Positions 53,290-61,256 of a stretch of DNA of 64,000 bases are shown here, piece after piece. Source of the DNA: an uncultured Oligoflexia bacterium (lineage in GTDB: Bacteria; Bdellovibrionota; Bacteriovoracia; Bacteriovoracales; Bacteriovoracaceae); the NCBI GenBank assembly GCA_913058265.1, contig CAJXPQ010000009.1, forward strand, positions 105,176 to 169,175, read 5' to 3'. The number at the start of each line of letters is the position of its first letter. Positions within the stretch are counted from its first letter, which is position 1. The notes beneath the pieces are model-generated. The model worked only from the letters and a program-made list of their open reading frames with translations. It was not told where the DNA came from and did no database searches. Both the position numbers and the translations under genes were made by a program.

Positions 53290-54918
53290 ATGAACAGACT
53301 TAATATTATTCCCCTATTAGTACTATCTATCACCTCTTTTGCCTCTCAAGCTAAGAGTAAGTGGGAGTTTAGAGTCTTTAATAGTTATAGTATCTCTAGA
53401 GAAAGTATCGAAAAAACTCCCCTTGGGGACTTACCGAATCAGCAGGAACTAAAAGAAAATATTCAACTTGCAGCTACAAACTTCTCCAGTTCTGAGGATA
53501 GAAACACCTATATTCAAGGAATGTGTGAAGGTAAAAGTGAAAGAGAGAAAATTGAAATGGCGAGGTACCTCTCACAACTCTCAAGTGAGATATATGAATA
53601 TGATAGGGCCGATGGAGCAGTTTTTGAAGTTGGAGAAGTCGTTACAAATGATCAGCAATGGAATGCTATTGGAACATACTTGAACCCAGATCAGTCTCTA
53701 ACACGAGCGGGCGTTTGTCGTGATATGACAGTAAATGTTTCAGAGTTTCTTCTTAATTGTGGAATTCCTAAAGAGTGTATATCCATAGAATCCTATAGAT
53801 CGAATAGTGGTGGACACCAAGTAGTTCAAGCAGGCTGTGAAGAAACTTATACAATAAATTGGAGTGAGCTCTACACCACAAACAGCAAAGGAACTACGAA
53901 CCAAGACTTAAATCCAAACATTATCAATTCAGGTATTGAACATACGACTTTTGATCCGGAAACAGGAGAGATAGTTGGCATGAGACAAACAGAACTTGGC
54001 GCAGTTCTTTCTGCTGTCAGCGGCGGTGAAATTGATGATCCAAACTACCTCCCAAGACTTTTAATGCTAGAAGCACAGTACAGTGTAATGACTTTAGGCT
54101 TATTTAAATCTGAACTTATACGTGGTGATAAGTTGATGGGACTTAAGGCTGAACTTGAAGGAAATCCTACGAGGTGGCTTCACCTTGGCCTAGGTGTAAC
54201 ATATGCAAAGAATAAACTCGGTGCAAATAGCCTAACCAGTGGTCAGGACTTAGAGCAAGACATACTCTACGCTCACGCTCGCGGCAGGATAGATCTGCCT
54301 AAAGTTACACTTTATGATAATGGTGGAGCAAAACTTCTTCTCGAAAACAATATAAGTGCCAATGGAGCCTTTAGTTACTCTAAGAACCAAATATATGGAC
54401 AACAGCACTGGAATCAAGATGGACAATTTTTCATTACACCATCTACAACACTCAGGATCATCAAAGGCTCACATAATATTTACTATAACCATGAAAGTGA
54501 TACAGGCTTTAATAATAGAGCGTATAATACAGAGATCTCTGACACTTACAAAAATGGTCAACACTTCGCTGCCTTTGAGCAATCTGATAGACATACTATT
54601 GGATATAGAAATCAAACTACAAAGAAAGACTATGGTGTAGCGCTTACCTCAGAAGAAATTTATTTTGGTAGTAGAGTTAGAGCACAAGTTGACTTCAATG
54701 ATCCTTACAGGAATGTAAAAGTTCTTTTAGGTACTAGTCAGTTTACTTCAAAAGCTCCGGGACAAGAGAAGCTGATGTCCTATGACTTAGGTGCTCGAAA
54801 AGTATTTCAGTTTAAAAACGGAAGTGAACTTGAGACAGGCATTACTGCCTTATATACTCCTGATAACCTTGATAAGTATCAAGTACAAATGAGTATTAGG
54901 TATACTCCAAGAAACTAA
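53290..54918 (+). CDS. Transglutaminase-like domain fused to outer-membrane barrel
   Basis: 542 residues. A signal peptide (about 1-22) precedes an N-terminal domain with a thiol-protease/transglutaminase-like triad: Cys143 in RAGVCRDMTVNV, His176 in NSGGHQVVQAG and Asn190 in TINWSEL. From about residue 255 the sequence becomes regular amphipathic strands (HLGLGVTYAKNKLG, SMRYTPRN-like end QVQMSIRYTPRN), so the C-terminal half looks like an outer-membrane barrel. The pairing would put the enzyme-like domain in the periplasm or at the surface. It overlaps the convergent scpB by 4 bases (CTAA). The domain assignment is by motif only. Confidence 0.6.
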   Translation: MNRLNIIPLLVLSITSFASQAKSKWEFRVFNSYSISRESIEKTPLGDLPNQQELKENIQLAATNFSSSEDRNTYIQGMCEGKSEREKIEMARYLSQLSSEIYEYDRADGAVFEVGEVVTNDQQWNAIGTYLNPDQSLTRAGVCRDMTVNVSEFLLNCGIPKECISIESYRSNSGGHQVVQAGCEETYTINWSELYTTNSKGTTNQDLNPNIINSGIEHTTFDPETGEIVGMRQTELGAVLSAVSGGEIDDPNYLPRLLMLEAQYSVMTLGLFKSELIRGDKLMGLKAELEGNPTRWLHLGLGVTYAKNKLGANSLTSGQDLEQDILYAHARGRIDLPKVTLYDNGGAKLLLENNISANGAFSYSKNQIYGQQHWNQDGQFFITPSTTLRIIKGSHNIYYNHESDTGFNNRAYNTEISDTYKNGQHFAAFEQSDRHTIGYRNQTTKKDYGVALTSEEIYFGSRVRAQVDFNDPYRNVKVLLGTSQFTSKAPGQEKLMSYDLGARKVFQFKNGSELETGITALYTPDNLDKYQVQMSIRYTPRN

Positions 54919-56381
54919 GAGTCTGTTGAATCCTGATCTTCCGACTCATCAAAACTAGATTTCAAAAACTCTAAATCAATGTCTAGATCTTTGGCTTCTT
55001 CAACAGTCTTCTCGACTGCAACTGCATCACCCATTAGATTATCAAAAGCATCATCCAGTGCCGCCGAAAGTTCTTCTGCCTCTGTGGCCGAGTCTGGCGC
55101 GTCTTCAACAACAGTATTTAATTTATGAGAAATAAAACTCGCAATATCAAACTCATCAGTATCAACTTCACTAGCTGGAACAGGTACTTCTTCGCTCTCT
55201 TCTTCGCCATCGTCACTTAATAGCATATCAAAAGCATTATCAACTTCCTCTTCAATATTTAAGTTAGCAATCTGTGACTCTAGAATCTCTTCTGACTCAT
55301 CAGTTATTGCCGCAAGTAATTCTTCAGACTTCGCAAGTGCTTCGTCGGCGCTGATTTCTAATTCAACCTCGATCTCTAACTCATCTTCTTCAAGCTGAGG
55401 AGTATTTAGCATTTCTTTGAGCATGGATAATGTCACTGGTCTTGGTTCCATAACAGAAGTTAAAACTTCAGATTCAGTAGAGTTTTTATTTTGCTCGATG
55501 ATCTGTGCTTTATTAACGTATTCTTCCAAGATATCAAATGCAGATTTCTTCTCGACACCCTCTTCATTTGATCGTTTCTTTTCAAGATCTTTTAAAGATT
55601 GAGTAAACATTGTTTCAGAAGAAATTTCCTGGATACTAGCACTTAGTTCATCTAGCTCCATTAATTCGTCCATATCAAATATTTTCTTCTCGCCAACCTG
55701 AACAATCTTTTTAATGTCAGAGATTTCACCAATCTCACTTGCATTGGCAAGCTCTTCAAGCTCAATTTCTGATGGAAGATCAGTGATTTCGTTAAGGTTA
55801 AATACCTCTAGAAATTCCGCTGTTGTTTCATAAAGAGATGGTCTTCCTGCTTCATCAGACCTTCCGGCCATCTTAACAAGTCTTCTATCCATAAGAGCTC
55901 TAATAACATGAGAGCTGTCAACACCTCTAATACTCTCAACTGCAGTCTTTGATATCGGTTGTTTATAAGCAACGATAGCTAGTACTTCAATTGCCGTAGG
56001 GCTTAATTGAAGGGACTGAACCTTAAACATATTTTGAACGATTTTAGAATAAGTTGCTTTTGTTCTAAATTGGTAACCTTGCGCCACTTCCATTAATCTA
56101 ATACCGTGATGCTTAGCTTCGTACTCTGACTGCAATCTCGCAATTGACTCGTGAATAACTCTTAAAGGAAGATCTGGATCAATATTATTTTTAATTTTAT
56201 GAAGATTTATTGGTTTATCACTCATGAAAACAATCGTTTCAATCGCGCCACAAAGAGTCTCATGATTTAAACCAGTTCTGGCCTGCCATAATTTATCTTC
56301 TTGTTCTTTCTCATTAAAGAAATCAAGATCAAGATTAAACTCTTCTTTACTAAAATCCCAACTGTAATCAATAATACTCAT
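54915..56381 (-). CDS. scpB: Chromosome segregation protein ScpB with long acidic C-terminal tail
   Basis: 488 residues, far longer than the usual 180-220. The two winged-helix domains of ScpB lie at about residues 40-200 (AIETIVFMSDKPINLHKI; LSPTAIEVLAIVAYKQPISK; VIRALMDRRLVKMAGRSDE). ScpB dimerises and binds ScpA/SMC in the condensin-like complex. The remaining 270 residues are extremely acidic and low in complexity (for example EEVDNAFDMLLSDDGEEESE). AGAGGAT precedes the ATG, 15 bases after scpA. The tail may be a disordered regulatory region. Confidence 0.93.
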   Translation of the reverse strand: MSIIDYSWDFSKEEFNLDLDFFNEKEQEDKLWQARTGLNHETLCGAIETIVFMSDKPINLHKIKNNIDPDLPLRVIHESIARLQSEYEAKHHGIRLMEVAQGYQFRTKATYSKIVQNMFKVQSLQLSPTAIEVLAIVAYKQPISKTAVESIRGVDSSHVIRALMDRRLVKMAGRSDEAGRPSLYETTAEFLEVFNLNEITDLPSEIELEELANASEIGEISDIKKIVQVGEKKIFDMDELMELDELSASIQEISSETMFTQSLKDLEKKRSNEEGVEKKSAFDILEEYVNKAQIIEQNKNSTESEVLTSVMEPRPVTLSMLKEMLNTPQLEEDELEIEVELEISADEALAKSEELLAAITDESEEILESQIANLNIEEEVDNAFDMLLSDDGEEESEEVPVPASEVDTDEFDIASFISHKLNTVVEDAPDSATEAEELSAALDDAFDNLMGDAVAVEKTVEEAKDLDIDLEFLKSSFDESEDQDSTDS

Positions 56382-56395
56382 AGTTATCCTCTAAA

Positions 56396-57241
56396 TTAAA
56401 TTGAAGGTTGTTCCGGTAGTGGTGGAGGCGTTGCCACCTGTAATTCTTCGGTACTAACTGTCTCATCGTCTTCAGGCTCAAAGCCATCTGCTGTATCTAC
56501 ATCAAATGAGTTTAAATCCTCTTTTACTTCTACATAAATAGAACCATCAGGCTCATTTTGAAAAAGGTCTAATCTTTTAAGTCTAGCAAGTTCCAGTAAA
56601 GAGATAAAAGTAATAACAACTTCTTCCTTACCTTTTTCCCAATTTATAAGCTTATCCATTGTCGTTTTTGTTCCAGTCTTTAAATCCGTTTTAAGCTGAA
56701 TCAACTTTTCTTTAATGGATAAACGATCTCTTCTAACAACTGTATATTTTCTTTTGTCTCTTTTAATTTTATCAATCATGACGTCTGTTAGTGATTGAAT
56801 TTCCATAGGAAGTAAAATAGAATTTTGAATAGCTTTACGATCAATCTTAGGCTTTACAAAAATATCTTCATCTCTTCTAGGAAGATTCATTAACATCTCA
56901 CCCTGCTTTTGAAAGCGAGCAAGTTCCTCTAGCTTCTGAATCAGTTGAGTTTTTGTGGTAATTTCTAAATCATCAGGATTAGAAATTCGTATTTTCTCTT
57001 CTTCCTCGTCTGTTACTGATTTTGATTTAATAAACAGTAACGACGCCGCCAGGTAAAGATACTCACCAGCAATATCGAAGTTAACATCTTGTAATTTTTT
57101 AAGGTAATCAAGGTATTGATGAGTGATTTTATTAATATCCAGTTCTTTAATGCTCATCTCTTCTCTTTGAATAAGATGAAGTAATAAACCTAACGGTCCA
57201 TCAAAGCGGTCTAGTTTTACCTGGATATTCGTTTCAATCAT
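56396..57241 (-). CDS. scpA: Chromosome segregation protein ScpA (kleisin)
   Basis: 281 residues, the bridging kleisin subunit of SMC-ScpAB. DRFDGPLGLLLHLIQREEM and ITHQYLDYLKKLQ with YLYLAASLLFIKSKSV are the N-terminal head-binding helices. The C-terminal winged helix VVITFISLLELARLKRLDLFQNE contacts the SMC ATPase. A Pro/acidic tail follows. GAGAGAG lies before the ATG. It is followed by scpB and preceded by an M50 protease gene 24 bases upstream. Confidence 0.95.
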   Translation of the reverse strand: MIETNIQVKLDRFDGPLGLLLHLIQREEMSIKELDINKITHQYLDYLKKLQDVNFDIAGEYLYLAASLLFIKSKSVTDEEEEKIRISNPDDLEITTKTQLIQKLEELARFQKQGEMLMNLPRRDEDIFVKPKIDRKAIQNSILLPMEIQSLTDVMIDKIKRDKRKYTVVRRDRLSIKEKLIQLKTDLKTGTKTTMDKLINWEKGKEEVVITFISLLELARLKRLDLFQNEPDGSIYVEVKEDLNSFDVDTADGFEPEDDETVSTEELQVATPPPLPEQPSI

Positions 57242-57265
57242 GTGTAAGTCTCTCTCTTTATTATT

Positions 57266-57940
57266 TCACCCTAGTATACGCAAAAAGTACAATGGTAAAT
57301 TCTGTCCAAACTCCAAAAATGGCGTCAGTACGTAGTGTAGGGTTGGGATTCCCATCATACTAAGGCCAAAAACTAACAAAATTACCATTGGCGCGTATTG
57401 AGCTAAACTTTCATATTTATGTAAAGCCTCCCCTTTTAAGAAGGAAGCAACCATTCTCGATCCATCAAGTGGCGGGAAAGGAATTAAATTAAAGGCACCT
57501 AAAAGAAAATTAATAAAAACTGAATATTGAAGCATATATAATAATGGTGCGTATAAGCTAAAGTCCTTAGGTAAGAAGGTGGCCAAAACAGCAAATAGAA
57601 TTCCAGAAATGGTACCTAAGATAAAGTTTGATAGAGGTCCAGCGAAACTAACCCAGAAGATACCTTTTCGAACATTTTTGAAATTTCTTGGAGTTACAGG
57701 CACTGGCTTTGCCCAACCAATAACTCCCCAACCGAAAATGACTCCTATTAAAGGAAAAACCACTGTTCCCATCATATCAATATGAACTGCTGGGTTAAAA
57801 GTTAAGCGGCCATCTCTTTCAGCTGTATCATCGCCGAATAATTTTGCAACATAACCATGTGCATATTCATGAACAATTACCGCTAAAAGTAATCCTGGTG
57901 CGCATTGCAAAATTTTAAAAAGAATTTCCTGAATATCCAT
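57266..57940 (-). CDS. Site-2 protease family (M50) intramembrane metalloprotease
   Basis: 224 residues with four to six transmembrane segments. The zinc motif VHEYAHGYVAK (His24, Glu25, His28) and the later NLIPFPPLDGSRMV (Asp159) are the catalytic elements of M50 site-2 proteases. There is no PDZ domain, so it belongs to the short SpoIVFB/YwhC-like group rather than RseP. Probable first gene before scpA-scpB, on the same strand with a 24-base gap; this neighbourhood (S2P, scpA, scpB) is widespread. The substrate is unknown. Confidence 0.92.
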   Translation of the reverse strand: MDIQEILFKILQCAPGLLLAVIVHEYAHGYVAKLFGDDTAERDGRLTFNPAVHIDMMGTVVFPLIGVIFGWGVIGWAKPVPVTPRNFKNVRKGIFWVSFAGPLSNFILGTISGILFAVLATFLPKDFSLYAPLLYMLQYSVFINFLLGAFNLIPFPPLDGSRMVASFLKGEALHKYESLAQYAPMVILLVFGLSMMGIPTLHYVLTPFLEFGQNLPLYFLRILG

Positions 57941-58035
57941 TATATTGTCATACCAAAATGCTCAAACTGCTGCAACGAATGCTTTTGATTTTTTAAAAAC
58001 TTTTCGAAGTCGACTAAGAGCATTACACTTAAAGT

Positions 58036-58464
58036 ATGAATAAAAGGAAAGTCCAGTGTGTGATATTTTACTGCGATGCAAGTAAGAACAAATGTTTTTT
58101 ATTGTTAAAGACCAATGAGCGCAGAGAATTCTTTTGGCAAAATGTCACAGGATCAGTTGAAGCGGATGAAGAGTTTATTCAAGCTGCCCTAAGAGAGGCG
58201 CAAGAAGAGACTGGTGTTGCGGCCAAAAATATAAGATCAATTATGGCCAGTGATCTGACATTTAATTTTCCTGATCGCTGGAGTGAAAAAATTTGTGAAG
58301 AAAAAACCTTTTTCATTCAGTGCAAAGATAAGTGGGAAGTGACCATCGATGAGTCAGAACACAGTGAATTTAAATGGGTTAAAGCTGCTGAGATTGTGAA
58401 AAACACTGTTAAATTTGAAAGCAATTTTATAGCATTAGAGAAGGCAATAAAAATAAAATGTTAA
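58036..58464 (+). CDS. Nudix hydrolase (NudB-like)
   Basis: 142 residues with a complete Nudix box at residues 39-61 (G-x5-E-x7-REAQEETGV), so a diphosphate-linked substrate is hydrolysed. The N-terminus QCVIFYCDASKNKCFLLLKT and the tail FKWVKAAEIVKN resemble NudB, dihydroneopterin triphosphate pyrophosphatase of folate synthesis, but substrate prediction in this family is unreliable. The stop overlaps the following gene by 7 bases; the next two genes encode envelope proteins, an odd combination. Confidence 0.88.
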   Translation: MNKRKVQCVIFYCDASKNKCFLLLKTNERREFFWQNVTGSVEADEEFIQAALREAQEETGVAAKNIRSIMASDLTFNFPDRWSEKICEEKTFFIQCKDKWEVTIDESEHSEFKWVKAAEIVKNTVKFESNFIALEKAIKIKC

Positions 58465-59624
58465 AAATCTTACTTATATCTCTATTCCTTATGAATCTCA
58501 TTAGCGTAGAAGCCAATGAAACTGTCTTTGACATTCCTATTCAGGAAGATGAAGAGTTATTTAAAGAATTGTCAGAGCTTGAGGAAGAAGAACTAAATTT
58601 TGAAGAGGAAGAGGAAGGCTTAAATAATGAACTCTTGTCATCAACTGAACCAGAGCTTGACGACCTAAGTGAATTTCAAATTAAACAAGATGAGCAAATT
58701 GATAAATTGATTGAGGAGAGAAAAAAATCCTCACGTCTTAGATATACCAATACTCAGAATGAAGCCCTAAGAATTCAACTTAAGGATATTGCCAAAAGTC
58801 CTAAGAAACTCTCCATGATTACGAAAAGAACAAAAATCATCCGGCTGAGTGATGATAAAGTTTTTTATATAAATAAAGATATAAAAGTTATGGCCCACAC
58901 TAAACAAGACTATGATCGTTATAGATATATTCTGGATAAAAATAATAATATTCGGTATCGCGTAGATAATCAGTTTATTACAGACATCACTCTCATTACT
59001 CAGATGTATAAAAAACCACACAAGTTTAAACGGTTGAAGAAAAAAATTATTGTCGACAGAAGAGATAAGAGTTTTGACTATCAATTCAAGTTTAATCTTC
59101 ACTCTGGCCTATACAAGGCGGGATTTTCTAAAAAGCTAGTCCAGCATAACAAAGAACTCACTCCTATGTTCCGTCTTGAGTCGATTGTCTTATCTAACTT
59201 TAAATTTAGTATCCAGGCAGGACTTGGTATAATGTATGAATTTGTTAGTGGCAACACCCAGGCTAATACGGGTAAATTCTCTTATCAATCTCTCTCTGTT
59301 GGACCTACTTTTAAAACAAAACCTCTACTGGCAAATTTCTCTTTTATCCTACAGCCACGATTATCCCTGTTCTCTCAAATATCTGTAGCTGACTCAGGTT
59401 CAGAGGAGACACGTGTTTTTAAGATTAGTGAAACTGCGATGCTTCTTGGTGTTGAAAAAGATATTAAACTCAGACGTTTTGGACACTGGGTTTATGGTTT
59501 TAGTTTTCAAAGAAAATGGCTTAAAGCGAATGCAACAGATACGAGTATCGATGTTGGAAATAATATAAATTACGATGACAGTTATGGTGTTCATATTGGC
59601 CATCGATCGGATTGGATTTTTTAA
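58458..59624 (+). CDS. Envelope protein with acidic N-terminal region
   Basis: 388 residues. A signal peptide (cleavage near VEANET, residue 20) is followed by a very acidic stretch (LSELEEEELNFEEEEEGLNN, about residues 35-55), then a mixed basic domain and a C-terminal half with beta-barrel rhythm ending in HRSDWIF (terminal Phe). Start: ATG overlapping the Nudix gene; the next gene starts by TAATG overlap. I recognise no family; an outer-membrane barrel with an N-terminal periplasmic part is plausible. Confidence 0.65.
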   Translation: MLKILLISLFLMNLISVEANETVFDIPIQEDEELFKELSELEEEELNFEEEEEGLNNELLSSTEPELDDLSEFQIKQDEQIDKLIEERKKSSRLRYTNTQNEALRIQLKDIAKSPKKLSMITKRTKIIRLSDDKVFYINKDIKVMAHTKQDYDRYRYILDKNNNIRYRVDNQFITDITLITQMYKKPHKFKRLKKKIIVDRRDKSFDYQFKFNLHSGLYKAGFSKKLVQHNKELTPMFRLESIVLSNFKFSIQAGLGIMYEFVSGNTQANTGKFSYQSLSVGPTFKTKPLLANFSFILQPRLSLFSQISVADSGSEETRVFKISETAMLLGVEKDIKLRRFGHWVYGFSFQRKWLKANATDTSIDVGNNINYDDSYGVHIGHRSDWIF

Positions 59625-60706
59625 TGAGCTACTTAGTACTTATACTCTCTATCTTTTCACTCTCTTCTTTCGCTGCGACAGAGGGAACCATTATCGTTTT
59701 AGAAGCTCCCATTTTTGGAGAACCAGATGAAACATCCCAAATCATTCAACATTATCGCAAAGGTGATAGTATTTTCCTTCACCCCACTGAGGCTCATGAA
59801 GATAGGTACCTTGATGAAGATTTTAGATCATTAGAGCTTCTCACTGCTGATAAGAATCCAGATCCATTACTCAACAAAAAAACAACGTATACGGCTGATG
59901 AAGATAGCGCTTTCTACAAAACCATGACAAAAAGCGGACGAGAAGCTTACGTTTTAAAAGAGCATATTCGCATCGTTTACAAAGACATTCGCGAGTTTAC
60001 TCAAAAACCTATTGGGTTTGATCATACCGACTATAGAATTCAAGAGCCTCTTCCAAAAGGATACCCTATTCTTGCGGAAGAAAATTTTAGAGGACAAATC
60101 AACCTTGCTTTTGGTCAGCCGAATTACTCGGGCTATCCCTATAAGCAAAGAATTCTTGATTCAGCTTACGGACTATCAAAAGAATTTTCTTTTGTTTGGT
60201 CAAAGTCAAAAAGCTTCAATAAAGAGAGGCGCTTTTTCTTCGGAGCTAAGGGTGATATTCACTTCTCAAAAATGGACTACCTGCTAACAAGTCAAAAGGC
60301 GACGCAGGATAACCTAAGATTGATACTTGGTCCCTATGCATCCTATGACACATACCGAACTGATGACCACGCCCTAAATATTTTTACATCCATGCAATTT
60401 ACCCTGATTGATAAAATGGATATTACGATTCGAGACAAGAGCACAAGTATTAAGGAACAAAGGCAATACAGTAGTAACTTTGGAGCTTCTGCCAGTGTTG
60501 GTGCTAGCTTTCAATTCTTTGAAATATACGAGGATTTTGATGGAGTCATTGGAGCTAACTTTCGTGTCATTCTCCCCCGTACTTACTCGGCGGAAGCATC
60601 TGCTGAAGAGAGTGAATTATGGCAATCAGTGAACGATTCTGATGAGTTTGAGCAGGAGTTTACATCTGAATTAACATACTTTGCAGGCATACAAACCTCA
60701 TACTAG
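59624..60706 (+). CDS. Envelope protein with SH3-like N-terminal domain and barrel-like C-terminus
   Basis: 360 residues from the ATG at 59624 that overlaps the previous stop (TAATG). A signal peptide (SLSSFAATE, residue 19) leads to a region with SH3-like features (VLEAPIFGEPDETSQIIQHY, then SGREAYVLKEHIRIVY), followed by alternating strands ending in FAGIQTSY. The coupling suggests it works with the preceding protein. Family not recognised; the SH3-like and barrel calls are visual. Confidence 0.62.
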   Translation: MSYLVLILSIFSLSSFAATEGTIIVLEAPIFGEPDETSQIIQHYRKGDSIFLHPTEAHEDRYLDEDFRSLELLTADKNPDPLLNKKTTYTADEDSAFYKTMTKSGREAYVLKEHIRIVYKDIREFTQKPIGFDHTDYRIQEPLPKGYPILAEENFRGQINLAFGQPNYSGYPYKQRILDSAYGLSKEFSFVWSKSKSFNKERRFFFGAKGDIHFSKMDYLLTSQKATQDNLRLILGPYASYDTYRTDDHALNIFTSMQFTLIDKMDITIRDKSTSIKEQRQYSSNFGASASVGASFQFFEIYEDFDGVIGANFRVILPRTYSAEASAEESELWQSVNDSDEFEQEFTSELTYFAGIQTSY

Positions 60707-60812
60707 GCAGATTTTTCCCTTTCTCAATTCTTCAGTAATTAAATTTAAGGCCCTCGAATTCTCGCCGATAAAGTATAGGCAAGAATATAGACACAAAAAC
60801 TAGGAGGGTTAG

Positions 60813-61025
60813 ATGTCACAAATCGATTCAGAAATCACCAAAGAAGTTCTTTTCCAAAAGCTAGGTCAAACTTGGTACATCTTCACAGAAATAAATGAAG
60901 AAGTTGTATACTCGGCGATGCCAAACGGAATGGATCCAAGAAGTACAAAATTAGAATTATTCGATGTTATCGAAGAGCATATGAAGAAAGTGGCAACACA
61001 CCCACGTCTTCAAGAAGCTGTGTAA
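60813..61025 (+). CDS. Small conserved-looking protein of unknown function
   Basis: 70 residues with a strong AGGAGG ribosome-binding site eight bases before the ATG. No signal peptide; acidic and helical toward the end (ELFDVIEEHMKKVATH). The next small gene follows after six bases, so they are one transcript. Function unknown. Confidence 0.65.
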   Translation: MSQIDSEITKEVLFQKLGQTWYIFTEINEEVVYSAMPNGMDPRSTKLELFDVIEEHMKKVATHPRLQEAV

Positions 61026-61031
61026 GATATC

Positions 61032-61241
61032 ATGTCAGGTGCAAAAAGATTTAAAGATGATTATCCAGCGGAGAAACTAACAAAAAAGCCGGAGCAATCA
61101 AATCCCATTGCTGACAAACATGAAATTGAGGCTTACCTTAAGCGAATTAGTGAGCTTATGAATGATCCTCAAAAGCAAAAAAAAGCAGCTTTAATTATAG
61201 AACAAATGATAAATAACAATTCCAAAAAGGGTCGTTCTTAG
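61032..61241 (+). CDS. Small basic protein of unknown function
   Basis: 69 residues, Lys-rich, with a central helix HEIEAYLKRISELMNDPQ. It starts six bases after the preceding small gene, with no strong Shine-Dalgarno of its own, so it relies on coupling. Its stop lies within a terminator stem. Unknown family. Confidence 0.6.
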   Translation: MSGAKRFKDDYPAEKLTKKPEQSNPIADKHEIEAYLKRISELMNDPQKQKKAALIIEQMINNNSKKGRS

Positions 61242-61256
61242 CGGCCTTTTTATTTT
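61224..61256. terminator. Likely bidirectional terminator
   Basis: Stem AAAAAGG/CCTTTTT around a 14-base loop, with T-rich sequence on both strands. It spans the ends of the convergent small gene and the 5'-nucleotidase gene. Confidence 0.6.
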
